Below are positions 54,265-62,850 of a stretch of 64,000 bases of DNA, in pieces. Origin of the DNA: Saprospiraceae bacterium. Lineage in GTDB: Bacteria > Bacteroidota > Bacteroidia > Chitinophagales > Saprospiraceae. Made by a program: the position numbers and the translations under genes. Positions within the stretch are counted from its first letter, which is position 1. Every line of letters starts with the position of its first letter. Below the pieces are notes generated by a model. The model saw only the letters and a list, made by a program, of their open reading frames with translations. It did not search any database and was not told where the DNA came from. The stretch spans positions 186,001-250,000 of the forward strand of contig JAGNXB010000001.1 in NCBI GenBank assembly GCA_017985675.1, written 5' to 3'.

Positions 54265-56187
54265 ATGCTTCACGTTTCAGACCTTCAGCTTCACTTTGGC
54301 GATCGGACCATTTTTGAAGATTTGTCCTTCACCATACAACAAGGTGAAAAAGTTGCCTTGATTGGTCGCAATGGGGCTGGTAAGACGACCCTATTTCGCA
54401 TGCTAGCAGGAGAATATAAACCGGACGGAGGTCGTATTGATATTCCCGTGGGTTGGCGCATAGGTTATCTCAGCCAGGATATACAACCAGTTAAAGAGGA
54501 AACGGTCTGGGATATTGCCATGAGTGCATATGATGAACCAAAGCGTTTGGAAGCTGAACTTTTAGAGATAGAAAATGCGCTTTCAACAGGTACATTAGAT
54601 GAAGAAGCACTTGGAGATGCACTCACTCGGCTAGAGGAGGGCCATCATCGTTTGCATGTACTGGGATGGGAGCAAGTGGATGGGCAGGTAGAAAAAGTAC
54701 TAAAGGGCTTGGGTTTCAAGCCAGAACAGTTTAATAATCAGTTACGTACGTTTTCTGGAGGATGGCAGGTAAGGGTGTGGCTTGCCAAATTACTGCTTGA
54801 AAAGCCAGATCTAATGATGCTGGATGAACCAACCAATCACTTGGATATTGAGGCTATTTTATGGTTGGAAGGTTTTCTTTCCAAATCTGATATGGCTTTA
54901 CTCATCGTTTCGCACGACAGGCGTTTTCTCGAAGCCTGTACGACAAGGGTTATGGAATTGGTTTTGAGTAGAATGGACGATTACCAGATGGGTTATGCCC
55001 GATATCTGGATGAAAGAGCCTTGCGTATGCAACAACGTCAGGATGCTGCAGAATCCCAACAAAGGAAGATGGCTCAGATGCAGGCCACAATTGATCGTTT
55101 TAGGGCTAAAGCAAGTAAGGCAAGTATGGCAAAATCCATGGAAAAGCAACTTTCCAAAATGGATTTAGTGGAGGACTTTCAAGTAGATAATAGACGGATG
55201 AATGTGCGTTTTCCCGCACCGCCGCGATCAGGAGAGCGGGTTTTTTCCGGCAGCCATATACGGAAGACATATGGAGAAAAGGTTGTTTTGAAAGACCTTA
55301 GTTTCCAAATTGTACGGGGTGACCGCGTCGCCCTCGTTGGCCAAAATGGCCAGGGCAAAACTACACTTGCAAAGATCATTACAGGGCACCTGACACCAGA
55401 TAAGGGGAACATCGAAGATACTCATCAGGTTAACATTGGATATTATGCTCAGGATCAATCCGAACGACTAGATGGTAAAAAGACCGTGTTGGCCACATTG
55501 GAAGATGCTGCCGGACCTGAAATCCGGTCTCAAGTGCGAAGTATTTTAGGCGCATTTTTATTCTCGGGAGAGGATGTAGACAAAAAAGTATCCGTTCTAT
55601 CAGGGGGAGAACGTGCCCGATTGGCCCTAGCCGAACTTATGCTTAAACCTGTTAACTTATTGGTATTGGATGAACCGACCAATCACCTGGATATGGCTGC
55701 TAAAGAAGTCCTCAAAAAAGCCGTCCAAAACTATGAAGGTACGCTTGTTGTAGTCTCCCACGACCGCGACTTTTTATCCGGACTATGCGATAAAATTTAC
55801 TATTTTCGAGATGGGGGAGTACAGCCTTATCTGGGCGATATCGATACATTTTTGAAGGAGCAGGCAGTAGCAGATGAACGCATGCTGAGCAAAAGGTCCG
55901 CAAAAGAAGAAGTCATCCAGGATGTGATAGGACCGGATAGAGGCAGCCAGGAATGGCAGGATGCACGCAAAGCAGCTCGTCGATCACTTCAAAAGGCAGA
56001 AAAGGAAGTTGAGCGATTGGAAAATGAATGCCGGGTGATCGAAAAAGAGATGGCTTTAGATGGATTTTATGAACGTAAAGATTCAGCACAAATTCTTGCA
56101 AAATACCAAGCCCTGAAAGGAAACTTGAAACAGGCTGAAGCATCCTGGGAAATCGAGGTCGACCTAATGTCGGCATATGAAGATTAG
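54265..56187 (+). CDS. ABC-F family ATPase (Uup/EttA-type)
   Basis: This 640-aa soluble protein has two ABC domains: 'GRNGAGKTTLF' with 'FSGGWQVRVWLAK' and 'MLDEPTNHLD', then 'GQNGQGKTTLA' with 'LSGGERARLALAE' and 'VLDEPTNHLD'. The interdomain linker (about 245-325) is helical and charged, and a C-terminal coiled coil (about 565-635) follows. The start at 54265 ('MLHVSDLQLHFG') is used; nine codons more are possible upstream. ABC-F proteins bind the ribosome E site and affect translation or antibiotic resistance. The lack of membrane domains makes a transporter role unlikely. Confidence 0.93.
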   Translation: MLHVSDLQLHFGDRTIFEDLSFTIQQGEKVALIGRNGAGKTTLFRMLAGEYKPDGGRIDIPVGWRIGYLSQDIQPVKEETVWDIAMSAYDEPKRLEAELLEIENALSTGTLDEEALGDALTRLEEGHHRLHVLGWEQVDGQVEKVLKGLGFKPEQFNNQLRTFSGGWQVRVWLAKLLLEKPDLMMLDEPTNHLDIEAILWLEGFLSKSDMALLIVSHDRRFLEACTTRVMELVLSRMDDYQMGYARYLDERALRMQQRQDAAESQQRKMAQMQATIDRFRAKASKASMAKSMEKQLSKMDLVEDFQVDNRRMNVRFPAPPRSGERVFSGSHIRKTYGEKVVLKDLSFQIVRGDRVALVGQNGQGKTTLAKIITGHLTPDKGNIEDTHQVNIGYYAQDQSERLDGKKTVLATLEDAAGPEIRSQVRSILGAFLFSGEDVDKKVSVLSGGERARLALAELMLKPVNLLVLDEPTNHLDMAAKEVLKKAVQNYEGTLVVVSHDRDFLSGLCDKIYYFRDGGVQPYLGDIDTFLKEQAVADERMLSKRSAKEEVIQDVIGPDRGSQEWQDARKAARRSLQKAEKEVERLENECRVIEKEMALDGFYERKDSAQILAKYQALKGNLKQAEASWEIEVDLMSAYED

Positions 56188-56229
56188 CTGCCGTCTCTAT
56201 GTTGAGAAATCAATCTTCGGAATGAATTA

Positions 56230-56961
56230 TCATGAAGACCATCGTTCTAATTGACGAAGAACTGCCCTTAAATCTTTAGGTAAAGGTGCTTCCAGCAGGA
56301 GGGGTACTCCTGTTATGGGATGATTGAATGCTAATTTGGCCGCGTGGAGGGGTACCCTGTCAATCAGTGGTTGTTCCTCATGAGATCTGGGCTCCCGATA
56401 ATGCTCTTTGAAAGAACTGAGGAAAACACCTTCAGCGCCACCGTAAAGAGGATCAACAGCCAAAGGGTGTTTCAGGTAGGCCATGTGAACCCGAATTTGG
56501 TGAGTACGTCCAGATTCAATCCGAACAGAAACCCACGAAAAACTTTTAAAATATTGTTCTACTTTATAATGGCTTACAGACGCTTTGCCTTTTGAAGCGG
56601 TGGTCATCCGACCATCGCCTGCGGGGTGGACGATGATTGCGCGGTCAATCGTACCTTCTTCAGGTAATATCCGACCCTGGAGGAGAGCCAAATATGTTTT
56701 TTTGACCTTGTGCTCCTCAAACTGCTTAGACATTGCAGCGTGTGCTTCTGGTGTTTTGGCAAAGAGCAACAATCCACTTGTATCCCGGTCCAGTCTGTGA
56801 ATAATAAAAATTGAGGGAAAACGATCTTGTAAATGCCTGTAAAGATTCGCTTTATCCGGATGGAATCTATCTGGTAAGGTCAGTAACCGAGGTGGTTTAT
56901 TGACAGCTATGAGGTGGTCATCCTCATAGAGGATTTCTGTTTCTTTTAGTAATTTATTCAC
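56230..56961 (-). CDS. RluA-family pseudouridine synthase
   Basis: This 243-aa protein starts at a GTG overlapping the stop of the upstream gene by four bases (GTGA). The catalytic Asp is in 'IIHRLDRDTSGLLLFAK'. 'VNKPPRLLTLPDR', 'GRTHQIRVHMAYLKHPLAVD' and a C-terminal 'LHAAKLAFNHP' match RluA-type synthases (RluA, RluC, RluD, TruC). No S4 domain is seen, so it is RluA- or TruC-like, acting on rRNA or tRNA. The exact target is not readable from sequence. It is translationally coupled to the RibF-GT2 fusion gene. Confidence 0.9.
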   Translation of the reverse strand: MNKLLKETEILYEDDHLIAVNKPPRLLTLPDRFHPDKANLYRHLQDRFPSIFIIHRLDRDTSGLLLFAKTPEAHAAMSKQFEEHKVKKTYLALLQGRILPEEGTIDRAIIVHPAGDGRMTTASKGKASVSHYKVEQYFKSFSWVSVRIESGRTHQIRVHMAYLKHPLAVDPLYGGAEGVFLSSFKEHYREPRSHEEQPLIDRVPLHAAKLAFNHPITGVPLLLEAPLPKDLRAVLRQLERWSS

Positions 56962-58964
56962 CTTATGATTTCTCGGAATGTCTTCCGGTTATTAAGAAAA
57001 AATTCCCAAACAATGCTTCCATTATAAATACCTTTTTGATTAGGACGCGCTTTGATTCTATTCCTGTTGATTTCATCCAGATGATAACGCCGTTTGAGGA
57101 TTGTCAAATGGACAGTCAGCAGAAAATCCAACTGTGCGCGTAAAACAGCAAAAATATGTTGGATTTTGCCTTGGAAAAGAAAGAGGAAGATAGCAGCATA
57201 ATCCAGGGTCAAACGAGCGGGGATCTTCCACACAAGGTCAAGTGGTCGCTCATTTTTGGCCATGGTTATCAAAGAATTGCGAAAATTCAAATACACTTTT
57301 CTGGGGGAGTCGTAAGCAAGCGTGCCGCCACCAAGATGATAAACGTGTACCGAAGGATCTACATAAATTTTATACCCGGCACGTTTTAGCCGCCAACAAA
57401 GATCTATTTCCTCTAAATGTGCAAAAAATTGCGGATCAAATCCTCCAAAGAGATGGAATAAACGACTTCTGATCATAAATGCGGCGCCTGAAGCCCAAAA
57501 AACTTCGGAAGGATCGTCATATTGACCTGTATCCTTTTCTGTCACTTCAAAGACGCGTCCCCGGCAAAAAGGATAACCCAGGAAATCTATCCAACCTCCG
57601 GAAGCTCCGGCGTATTCAAAACGCTGGCGCTGTTTGTCGTCCAATATTTTGGGCTGACATACTGCAATTTCCCTGTCGCTGTCCATCGTTTTTTCTAGGG
57701 CCTTAATTACCCCTTCGCCCAGAGCGATATCCGAATTAAGCAAAAAGTAAAATTCGGCTTCAATATGCAATAATCCGTGATTGTAACCACCTGCAAATCC
57801 CCAGTTTTTCTGAAGCTCAATTACGTTGAGATCCGGATAATTTGCGGCTAGCCACGTCTGTGAACCATCTGTTGAACCATTATCAATAATATGGCATTCC
57901 GCACCACCATCCCGACATGCCTTGAGGACATCTTTGAGATAATGTTTCAAATGATTTATCCCATTATAATTAAGAATGATAACCGCTGTATGTTGAACGC
58001 CTTTGGATTGCCACTCCAGGTTTTTTACATCCTGGTCCTCCAGTGCATTTATTATGTGCTTCCGGTCAAGGTGAATTTGTGTCTGAAGCGCTTCTTTATC
58101 TGGGAAAAATTTGTCATTTCGGATGAAACAGATTACCTCAACAATTAATTGCTCCCCATAAATCTGCTCATTGAAGTCTAAAACATTCACTTCAATGACG
58201 CGCTGGTGATGCTGATCGACAGTAGGTTTTTGGCCGATATATAACATAGCCTTGAATCGCTGGCCTTGCCAAATCACATTCGCGGCGTAGATGCCATCAG
58301 GTGGAATGAGTTTATCCTTTTCTTCTATACTTATGTTTGCGGTTGGGAAGCCAATCGTGCGTCCTATCTGGTCTCCTTTAACTACTGTACCCGTAAGCAG
58401 ATAGTGTTGTCCTAACAGTTTTGTAGCTAAAACAAAGTCTTGTTGACTTATAACCTTACGGATTCGTGTAGAGCTTATGGGTTCGTCCTCAACCTTGGCT
58501 CCAGTCACCTGAATGACCTCATAACCATACCGTAGTGCTTTCCAGCGTAGGAAACGAACATCGCCCTGACGATTGCTGCCAAATCGGTGATTGAACCCTA
58601 TTAGTATATATCTAGGGTGAAAAAGATCTACTAAAAATTTGTCAATATACTCGTCAGCAGAAAGTTGTGAAAACTCGATGGTGAAGGGAACAATAACTAA
58701 ATGGTCAATACCTGTTTCCTCCAATAGTTTGATCTTTTCATCCAGACTGTTTAGAAGTGGCATCTTAGCATCATGCGGATCAACGATGTTTCTGGGATGG
58801 GGGTGGAAAGTTATGACAACACTTTCTCCTCTCACTTGCTCAGCCAACTTTCGCATTTGACGGATCAGCTTGCGATGACCCTGATGCACTCCATCAAAGG
58901 AACCAACTGTAATAACTGCCTGCCTGAAAGTAGGCAGAACCTGTATGTCATAATGTACCTGCAT
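56958..58964 (-). CDS. ribF: RibF (flavokinase/FAD synthetase) fused to a family-2 glycosyltransferase
   Basis: This 668-aa open frame joins two normally separate proteins. Residues about 1-310 are RibF: FMN adenylyltransferase domain with 'VGSFDGVHQGHRKLI' and 'ISSTRIR', then the riboflavin kinase domain with 'GDQIGRTIGFPTANI' and 'FNEQIYGEQLIVEVICFIR'. After a 15-residue junction, residues about 326-668 are a GT2-type glycosyltransferase: 'AVIILNYNG', 'IDNGSTDGS', 'FLLNSDIALG', 'LEEIDLCWRLKRAGYK', with a hydrophobic C-terminal segment (about 590-625). No ATG, GTG or TTG in the correct frame lies near the junction to restart the second domain. RibF makes FMN and FAD; the glycosyltransferase acceptor is unknown. 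Confidence 0.85.
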   Translation of the reverse strand: MQVHYDIQVLPTFRQAVITVGSFDGVHQGHRKLIRQMRKLAEQVRGESVVITFHPHPRNIVDPHDAKMPLLNSLDEKIKLLEETGIDHLVIVPFTIEFSQLSADEYIDKFLVDLFHPRYILIGFNHRFGSNRQGDVRFLRWKALRYGYEVIQVTGAKVEDEPISSTRIRKVISQQDFVLATKLLGQHYLLTGTVVKGDQIGRTIGFPTANISIEEKDKLIPPDGIYAANVIWQGQRFKAMLYIGQKPTVDQHHQRVIEVNVLDFNEQIYGEQLIVEVICFIRNDKFFPDKEALQTQIHLDRKHIINALEDQDVKNLEWQSKGVQHTAVIILNYNGINHLKHYLKDVLKACRDGGAECHIIDNGSTDGSQTWLAANYPDLNVIELQKNWGFAGGYNHGLLHIEAEFYFLLNSDIALGEGVIKALEKTMDSDREIAVCQPKILDDKQRQRFEYAGASGGWIDFLGYPFCRGRVFEVTEKDTGQYDDPSEVFWASGAAFMIRSRLFHLFGGFDPQFFAHLEEIDLCWRLKRAGYKIYVDPSVHVYHLGGGTLAYDSPRKVYLNFRNSLITMAKNERPLDLVWKIPARLTLDYAAIFLFLFQGKIQHIFAVLRAQLDFLLTVHLTILKRRYHLDEINRNRIKARPNQKGIYNGSIVWEFFLNNRKTFREIIR

Positions 58965-59140
58965 GGCCGCCCAAAAGTAGGGAAATTGTATCGCTGTTGA
59001 AGAAAAACTGATTTTGTATTACCTATTATGGTCGTCATTGTTCACAACTACTTCAAAATATCGTTGTTTTGCACCTGAAATATGTTCTAAAGGTGCTCTT
59101 CGATAAATGAATTGACCTTTAATCATTCGAATGTTACACT

Positions 59141-60241
59141 ATGGAAAGGACTGTTGATCAAATCATGGCTATCCTGGAGAAAATACAGGATCCACTCTCA
59201 TCCAACCCGATCACAAAAATGAAAATGATTAGGGAGCTCGTGGTGGACGGAAATACAATCAAGTTTAATTTCCATATCACTCCTCGGCACAACCCTTACA
59301 AAACAGACCTAAATTTTCTATGCCAGTCTCATATCCAGGATGCTTTTCCAGGTGTAGAAATTCATATCCATTTTGTGACCATTGGTGGTGAAGAAATGCC
59401 TGATGCAGTTGAAAAGCCCTTATCCCAGATAAAAAACATAATAGCCATCGCTTCAGGAAAAGGTGGTGTGGGAAAGTCAACTGTTGCTGTCAACCTGGCA
59501 TTGGCGCTAAAAGAACTAGGAGCCCGAGTAGGAATATTGGATGCAGATGTCTATGGTCCTTCATTACCTACTATGCTTGATCTGGTTGGCAAGCGACCAA
59601 GAGTGGAGGATTTTAACGGTAAGCCGCGAATTATACCTTTGGAAGCTTACGGAATGCCTGTTTTATCCATTGGTAATGTCGTCGAACCGGAGCAGGCTGT
59701 AGTCCTGCGTGGTCCTCGGCTGGCAGGTATCATTAAGCAATTTTTTTTGGAATGCAACTGGCCAGCGCTGGATTACCTCCTTGTTGATTTGCCTCCTGGT
59801 ACTGGGGATGTCCAACTGACCTTGGTCCAAACCGTTTCTGTAACGGGAGCTGTGATGGTAACAACTCCGCAACAAGTAGCTGTAGCTGACGCCATAAAGG
59901 CGATGAATATGTTTTTATTGCCAAATGTTCAAGTTCCGATCCTCGGGGTTATTGAAAACATGTCCTGGTTTACGCCTGTAGAATTGCCTGAAAACAAATA
60001 TTTTTTATTTGGACAGGGTGGAGGTCTTGGATTAGCCAAAATGGCGGAAACAGACCTTTTGGGACAAATACCTTTGATACAAAGTATTAGGGAATCTGGG
60101 GATTCTGGTCAACCTGCAGTATTGGATAGGTCTGCTTTGGCCAGGCCCTATTTTATGGAGTTGGCCAAGAGAGTTGCAGACCAGGTTGCTAAGCGGAATG
60201 AATCGAAAGATGTTACACCAATTGTAAGAATGGCTGAATAA
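59141..60241 (+). CDS. mrp: Mrp/NBP35-family Fe-S carrier ATPase
   Basis: This 366-aa protein has an N-terminal MIP18/DUF59-type domain (about 1-90) followed by the P-loop ATPase with 'IASGKGGVGKSTVAVNLAL', 'ILDADVYGPSLPT' and 'LVDLPPGTGDVQLTLVQT'. The C-terminal CxxC found in some Mrp/ApbC proteins is absent ('ENMSWFTPVELPENKY'), which I recall as common in Bacteroidota Mrp. It probably carries or inserts Fe-S clusters. It is 30 bases upstream of an Nfu-type protein, with pyrF following. It diverges from ribF by 176 bases. Confidence 0.93.
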   Translation: MERTVDQIMAILEKIQDPLSSNPITKMKMIRELVVDGNTIKFNFHITPRHNPYKTDLNFLCQSHIQDAFPGVEIHIHFVTIGGEEMPDAVEKPLSQIKNIIAIASGKGGVGKSTVAVNLALALKELGARVGILDADVYGPSLPTMLDLVGKRPRVEDFNGKPRIIPLEAYGMPVLSIGNVVEPEQAVVLRGPRLAGIIKQFFLECNWPALDYLLVDLPPGTGDVQLTLVQTVSVTGAVMVTTPQQVAVADAIKAMNMFLLPNVQVPILGVIENMSWFTPVELPENKYFLFGQGGGLGLAKMAETDLLGQIPLIQSIRESGDSGQPAVLDRSALARPYFMELAKRVADQVAKRNESKDVTPIVRMAE

Positions 60242-60271
60242 TCATTTTGATGAATTCCTTGTTACCTTGTG

Positions 60272-60544
60272 ATGAATATGACGGTCAATACTTTAGATTT
60301 TACAGATATTTTCAAGAGAGTAGATATGGCTCTGGACGAAATTCGTCCTCATTTACAAGTAGATGGCGGAGATATCGAAGTGGTTGAAATAACAGAAAAC
60401 CTAATTGTAAAGGTGCGCTGGATGGGTAACTGTGAAAGTTGCAATATGTCCTTAATGACCATGCGTGCAGGGGTTGAACAAGCCATAAAAAATAAAGTAC
60501 CTGAAATAGCAGGAGTCGTTGCCATAAATGGTATCCAAAGCTGA
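60272..60544 (+). CDS. NifU C-terminal-like (Nfu) Fe-S scaffold protein
   Basis: This 90-aa single-domain protein starts at ATG 60272; a GTG one codon earlier is possible. 'RPHLQVDGGDIEVVEI' and 'VRWMGNCESCNMSLMTMRAGVEQAI' show the conserved CxxC pair of the NifU C-terminal domain, which binds a [4Fe-4S] cluster on transfer to client proteins. Its position right after mrp supports a shared role in Fe-S cluster delivery. Two bases separate it from pyrF, so it is probably co-transcribed. Confidence 0.93.
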   Translation: MNMTVNTLDFTDIFKRVDMALDEIRPHLQVDGGDIEVVEITENLIVKVRWMGNCESCNMSLMTMRAGVEQAIKNKVPEIAGVVAINGIQS

Positions 60545-60546
60545 GA

Positions 60547-61380
60547 ATGGCTGTAATGAATACAACACGTACCCTCTACGATCGTATCCTTGAACGACAA
60601 TCTTTCCTCTGCGTTGGCTTAGATCCGGATATTACACGACTACCTCAAGGCATTTCTCAAGATATGGAGGGAGTAAAGGCATTCCTTTTGAAGATTATTG
60701 ATGCGACTTTACCATACGCTATTGCCTTCAAACCGAATTTCGCTTTTTTTGAAACCTTTGGTTCACAGGGATGGGATGTCCTTAGTGAGATTATTCATGT
60801 TATCCCTGATAGTCACTTAGTTATAGGGGATGCAAAAAGAGGTGATATTGGGAATACTGCAGCGCAATATGCAAATGCAATATTTGAAACCCTTGGTTGT
60901 GATGCAGTGACGGTTTCGCCCTATATGGGAATGGATACTATCGCGCCATTTTTGGCTCATAACGATAAGTGGACTATTCTGCTGACGCTCACATCCAATC
61001 CTGGGAGTGCAGATTTTCAACGATTGAAATTGGCGGATGGCGGCACACTATGGGAGGATGTACTAAGTTCAGGTGTCAACATTGCGGGTCCGGATCGCAT
61101 CATGTTTGTTGTAGGGGGTACACATCCTGACGATTTTCGCAGGGTCAGGGAAATAGCTCCAGATCACTTTTTACTCGTTCCTGGATTTGGTGCGCAGCAA
61201 GGCAGCTTGAAAGAAGTGGCCCAGAATGGATTCAATGCCCAATGTGGTATTTTGGCAAACGTTTCAAGAGCAATCCTTTATGCATCTTCAGATTCAAATT
61301 TTGCCTACGCTGCAAGTCAGGTGGCGCAGCAATATCAACAGGAAATGGCGGCTCTTCTACAGGAGTATTTGGAGGTTTGA
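60547..61380 (+). CDS. pyrF: Orotidine 5'-phosphate decarboxylase
   Basis: This 277-aa enzyme makes UMP from OMP, the last step of the de novo UMP pathway. The catalytic Lys-Asp set is in 'VIGDAKRGDIGNTAAQYA' (about residues 90-107), the N-terminal 'CVGLDPDITRLP' binds substrate, and 'FLLVPGFGAQQG' is the phosphate loop near the C-terminus. Length and the 'DAKRGDIGNT' form indicate the type 2 (long) PyrF. It follows nfu by 2 bases. It is 28 kb from pyrB. Confidence 0.96.
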   Translation: MAVMNTTRTLYDRILERQSFLCVGLDPDITRLPQGISQDMEGVKAFLLKIIDATLPYAIAFKPNFAFFETFGSQGWDVLSEIIHVIPDSHLVIGDAKRGDIGNTAAQYANAIFETLGCDAVTVSPYMGMDTIAPFLAHNDKWTILLTLTSNPGSADFQRLKLADGGTLWEDVLSSGVNIAGPDRIMFVVGGTHPDDFRRVREIAPDHFLLVPGFGAQQGSLKEVAQNGFNAQCGILANVSRAILYASSDSNFAYAASQVAQQYQQEMAALLQEYLEV

Positions 61381-61393
61381 GTAAGCTTTAATG

Positions 61394-62827
61394 TCAAAAG
61401 GAAAACGCTTGATTCATATCATTGCGAACCTGTTCATCTCGTGTCATTTCAATACGTTTATACCGGTTTTTGGCCATGAACTGCCTGAGGATACGACTTA
61501 CTTCCGGGCTGTCGGGATATGGTTTGATGGCAGCTTCTAAATCAAGATAATTGGTGTCACCTTCCATTGAAACGGTGCCCATCCCCATGAACCGTCCATG
61601 TTCAACAGCAAAAACACTTTTTGTGTCCGGAGTAGGGCCGTGATCAAGCAAATAAAAATTGCCTTCCAGCCCTTGTCCCAGATAGGAGGCAGCCAGTAAA
61701 AAACGTTGATTATAATTTTCCGCGTTTTCTTGGCCTACACATGCACCCAGACATTCATGTACATGGAATTCAAAACAAGGTTTGCCAGCTTGATATTCCA
61801 GGGTAAGATGCCGGCAAAGTTGAAACCGTTTCACTACACCAAATAGAGCTGCTTGTGCGGATTTGTTGCTGGAATACCGTTGGATAACGGGGAAATCTTC
61901 AGGTACCCGCTCTACAACGAACCGTTTGTAACCACTGGGGGTGTCAACGGTAGTCAAACCATAATCGAAAAGACGGGCACGTTGAGCCCGATTAACACTA
62001 GGTTGCAATCGTTTTATTTCATAGGATTCGAACAGTGCTGCGTATAAATCACTGCCGGTTACAATCCAGTCTACTTCGGCTATTTCCCGGTCCAGGCGAT
62101 CAGCTTTCCGGCTGATATCCTGAAGATGTTCAGACAAACGTTGCCGAATATGGACGCTTTTACCTACATAGATCACTTGACCTTCTTTGTTTCGAAAATA
62201 ATACACACCGCATTCATCAGGAATTCTGTCAAGGATATCAGGAGAAAGCTGCACTGGTAATTTCTTTTGTCGCTGTATGTCCCTGATACTTGATTTGCCA
62301 AAGCCTTCTGATGTTTGTTGTTGGAAAATCTTTTCCAGTATAGTAGCTGTAGCCAATGCATCATCTAATGCCCTGTGCCTTCGCGATACAGGTATGTCAA
62401 AGTGTTTAATTAGATTTTCCAAACTATATGAAGGGAGGCCTGGAAAAACCTGCCGACTCAATTTGACGGTACATAAAAACGGCCTGGTAAAGGTAAACCC
62501 AAGGTCTAAAAAGGACTCGCGCAGGAAATGATAGTCAAAACGTGCGTTGTGAGCCACAAATACGGAATGTTCCAGGCGAAGAATTATGTCCTTTGCCACC
62601 TCATGGAAAAAGGGGGCATCATTTACCATTTCCTGGTTAATGCCAGTAATCCTGGTAATGATTGGAGGAATATTTACTCCCGGATTGATCAATGTGGTAT
62701 AAGTGTCAGTAATTTCGCGACCATTGTGTAAGACTATGCCGATCTCGGTAATTTTATCCCTGTCTGGTCGACCACCTGTGGTCTCCAGATCAACGATTGC
62801 ATAGTTTAAGACAGTTTTGTTACTCAT
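61394..62827 (-). CDS. DnaQ-like exonuclease fused to a GIY-YIG (UvrC/Cho-like) endonuclease
   Basis: This 477-aa protein begins with a DEDDh 3'-5' exonuclease domain: 'AIVDLETTGGRPDRDKITEIG', 'VFVAHNARFDYHFLRE', and 'HRALDDALATATIL'. A GIY-YIG nuclease domain follows at about 205-290 ('DECGVYYFRNKEGQVIYVGKS', 'RQRLSEHL'). Then comes a Cys-containing UvrC-like region ('CRHLTLEYQAGKPCFEFHVH'). The fusion is a known bacterial architecture (DNA polymerase III epsilon/Cho-like) with a presumed DNA-repair role. The 3' end is 13 bases from pyrF in convergent orientation. It diverges from the NamZ-like gene by 23 bases. Confidence 0.9.
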   Translation of the reverse strand: MSNKTVLNYAIVDLETTGGRPDRDKITEIGIVLHNGREITDTYTTLINPGVNIPPIITRITGINQEMVNDAPFFHEVAKDIILRLEHSVFVAHNARFDYHFLRESFLDLGFTFTRPFLCTVKLSRQVFPGLPSYSLENLIKHFDIPVSRRHRALDDALATATILEKIFQQQTSEGFGKSSIRDIQRQKKLPVQLSPDILDRIPDECGVYYFRNKEGQVIYVGKSVHIRQRLSEHLQDISRKADRLDREIAEVDWIVTGSDLYAALFESYEIKRLQPSVNRAQRARLFDYGLTTVDTPSGYKRFVVERVPEDFPVIQRYSSNKSAQAALFGVVKRFQLCRHLTLEYQAGKPCFEFHVHECLGACVGQENAENYNQRFLLAASYLGQGLEGNFYLLDHGPTPDTKSVFAVEHGRFMGMGTVSMEGDTNYLDLEAAIKPYPDSPEVSRILRQFMAKNRYKRIEMTRDEQVRNDMNQAFSF

Positions 62828-62850
62828 TTCAACTCCCGAAAGTACAACGG

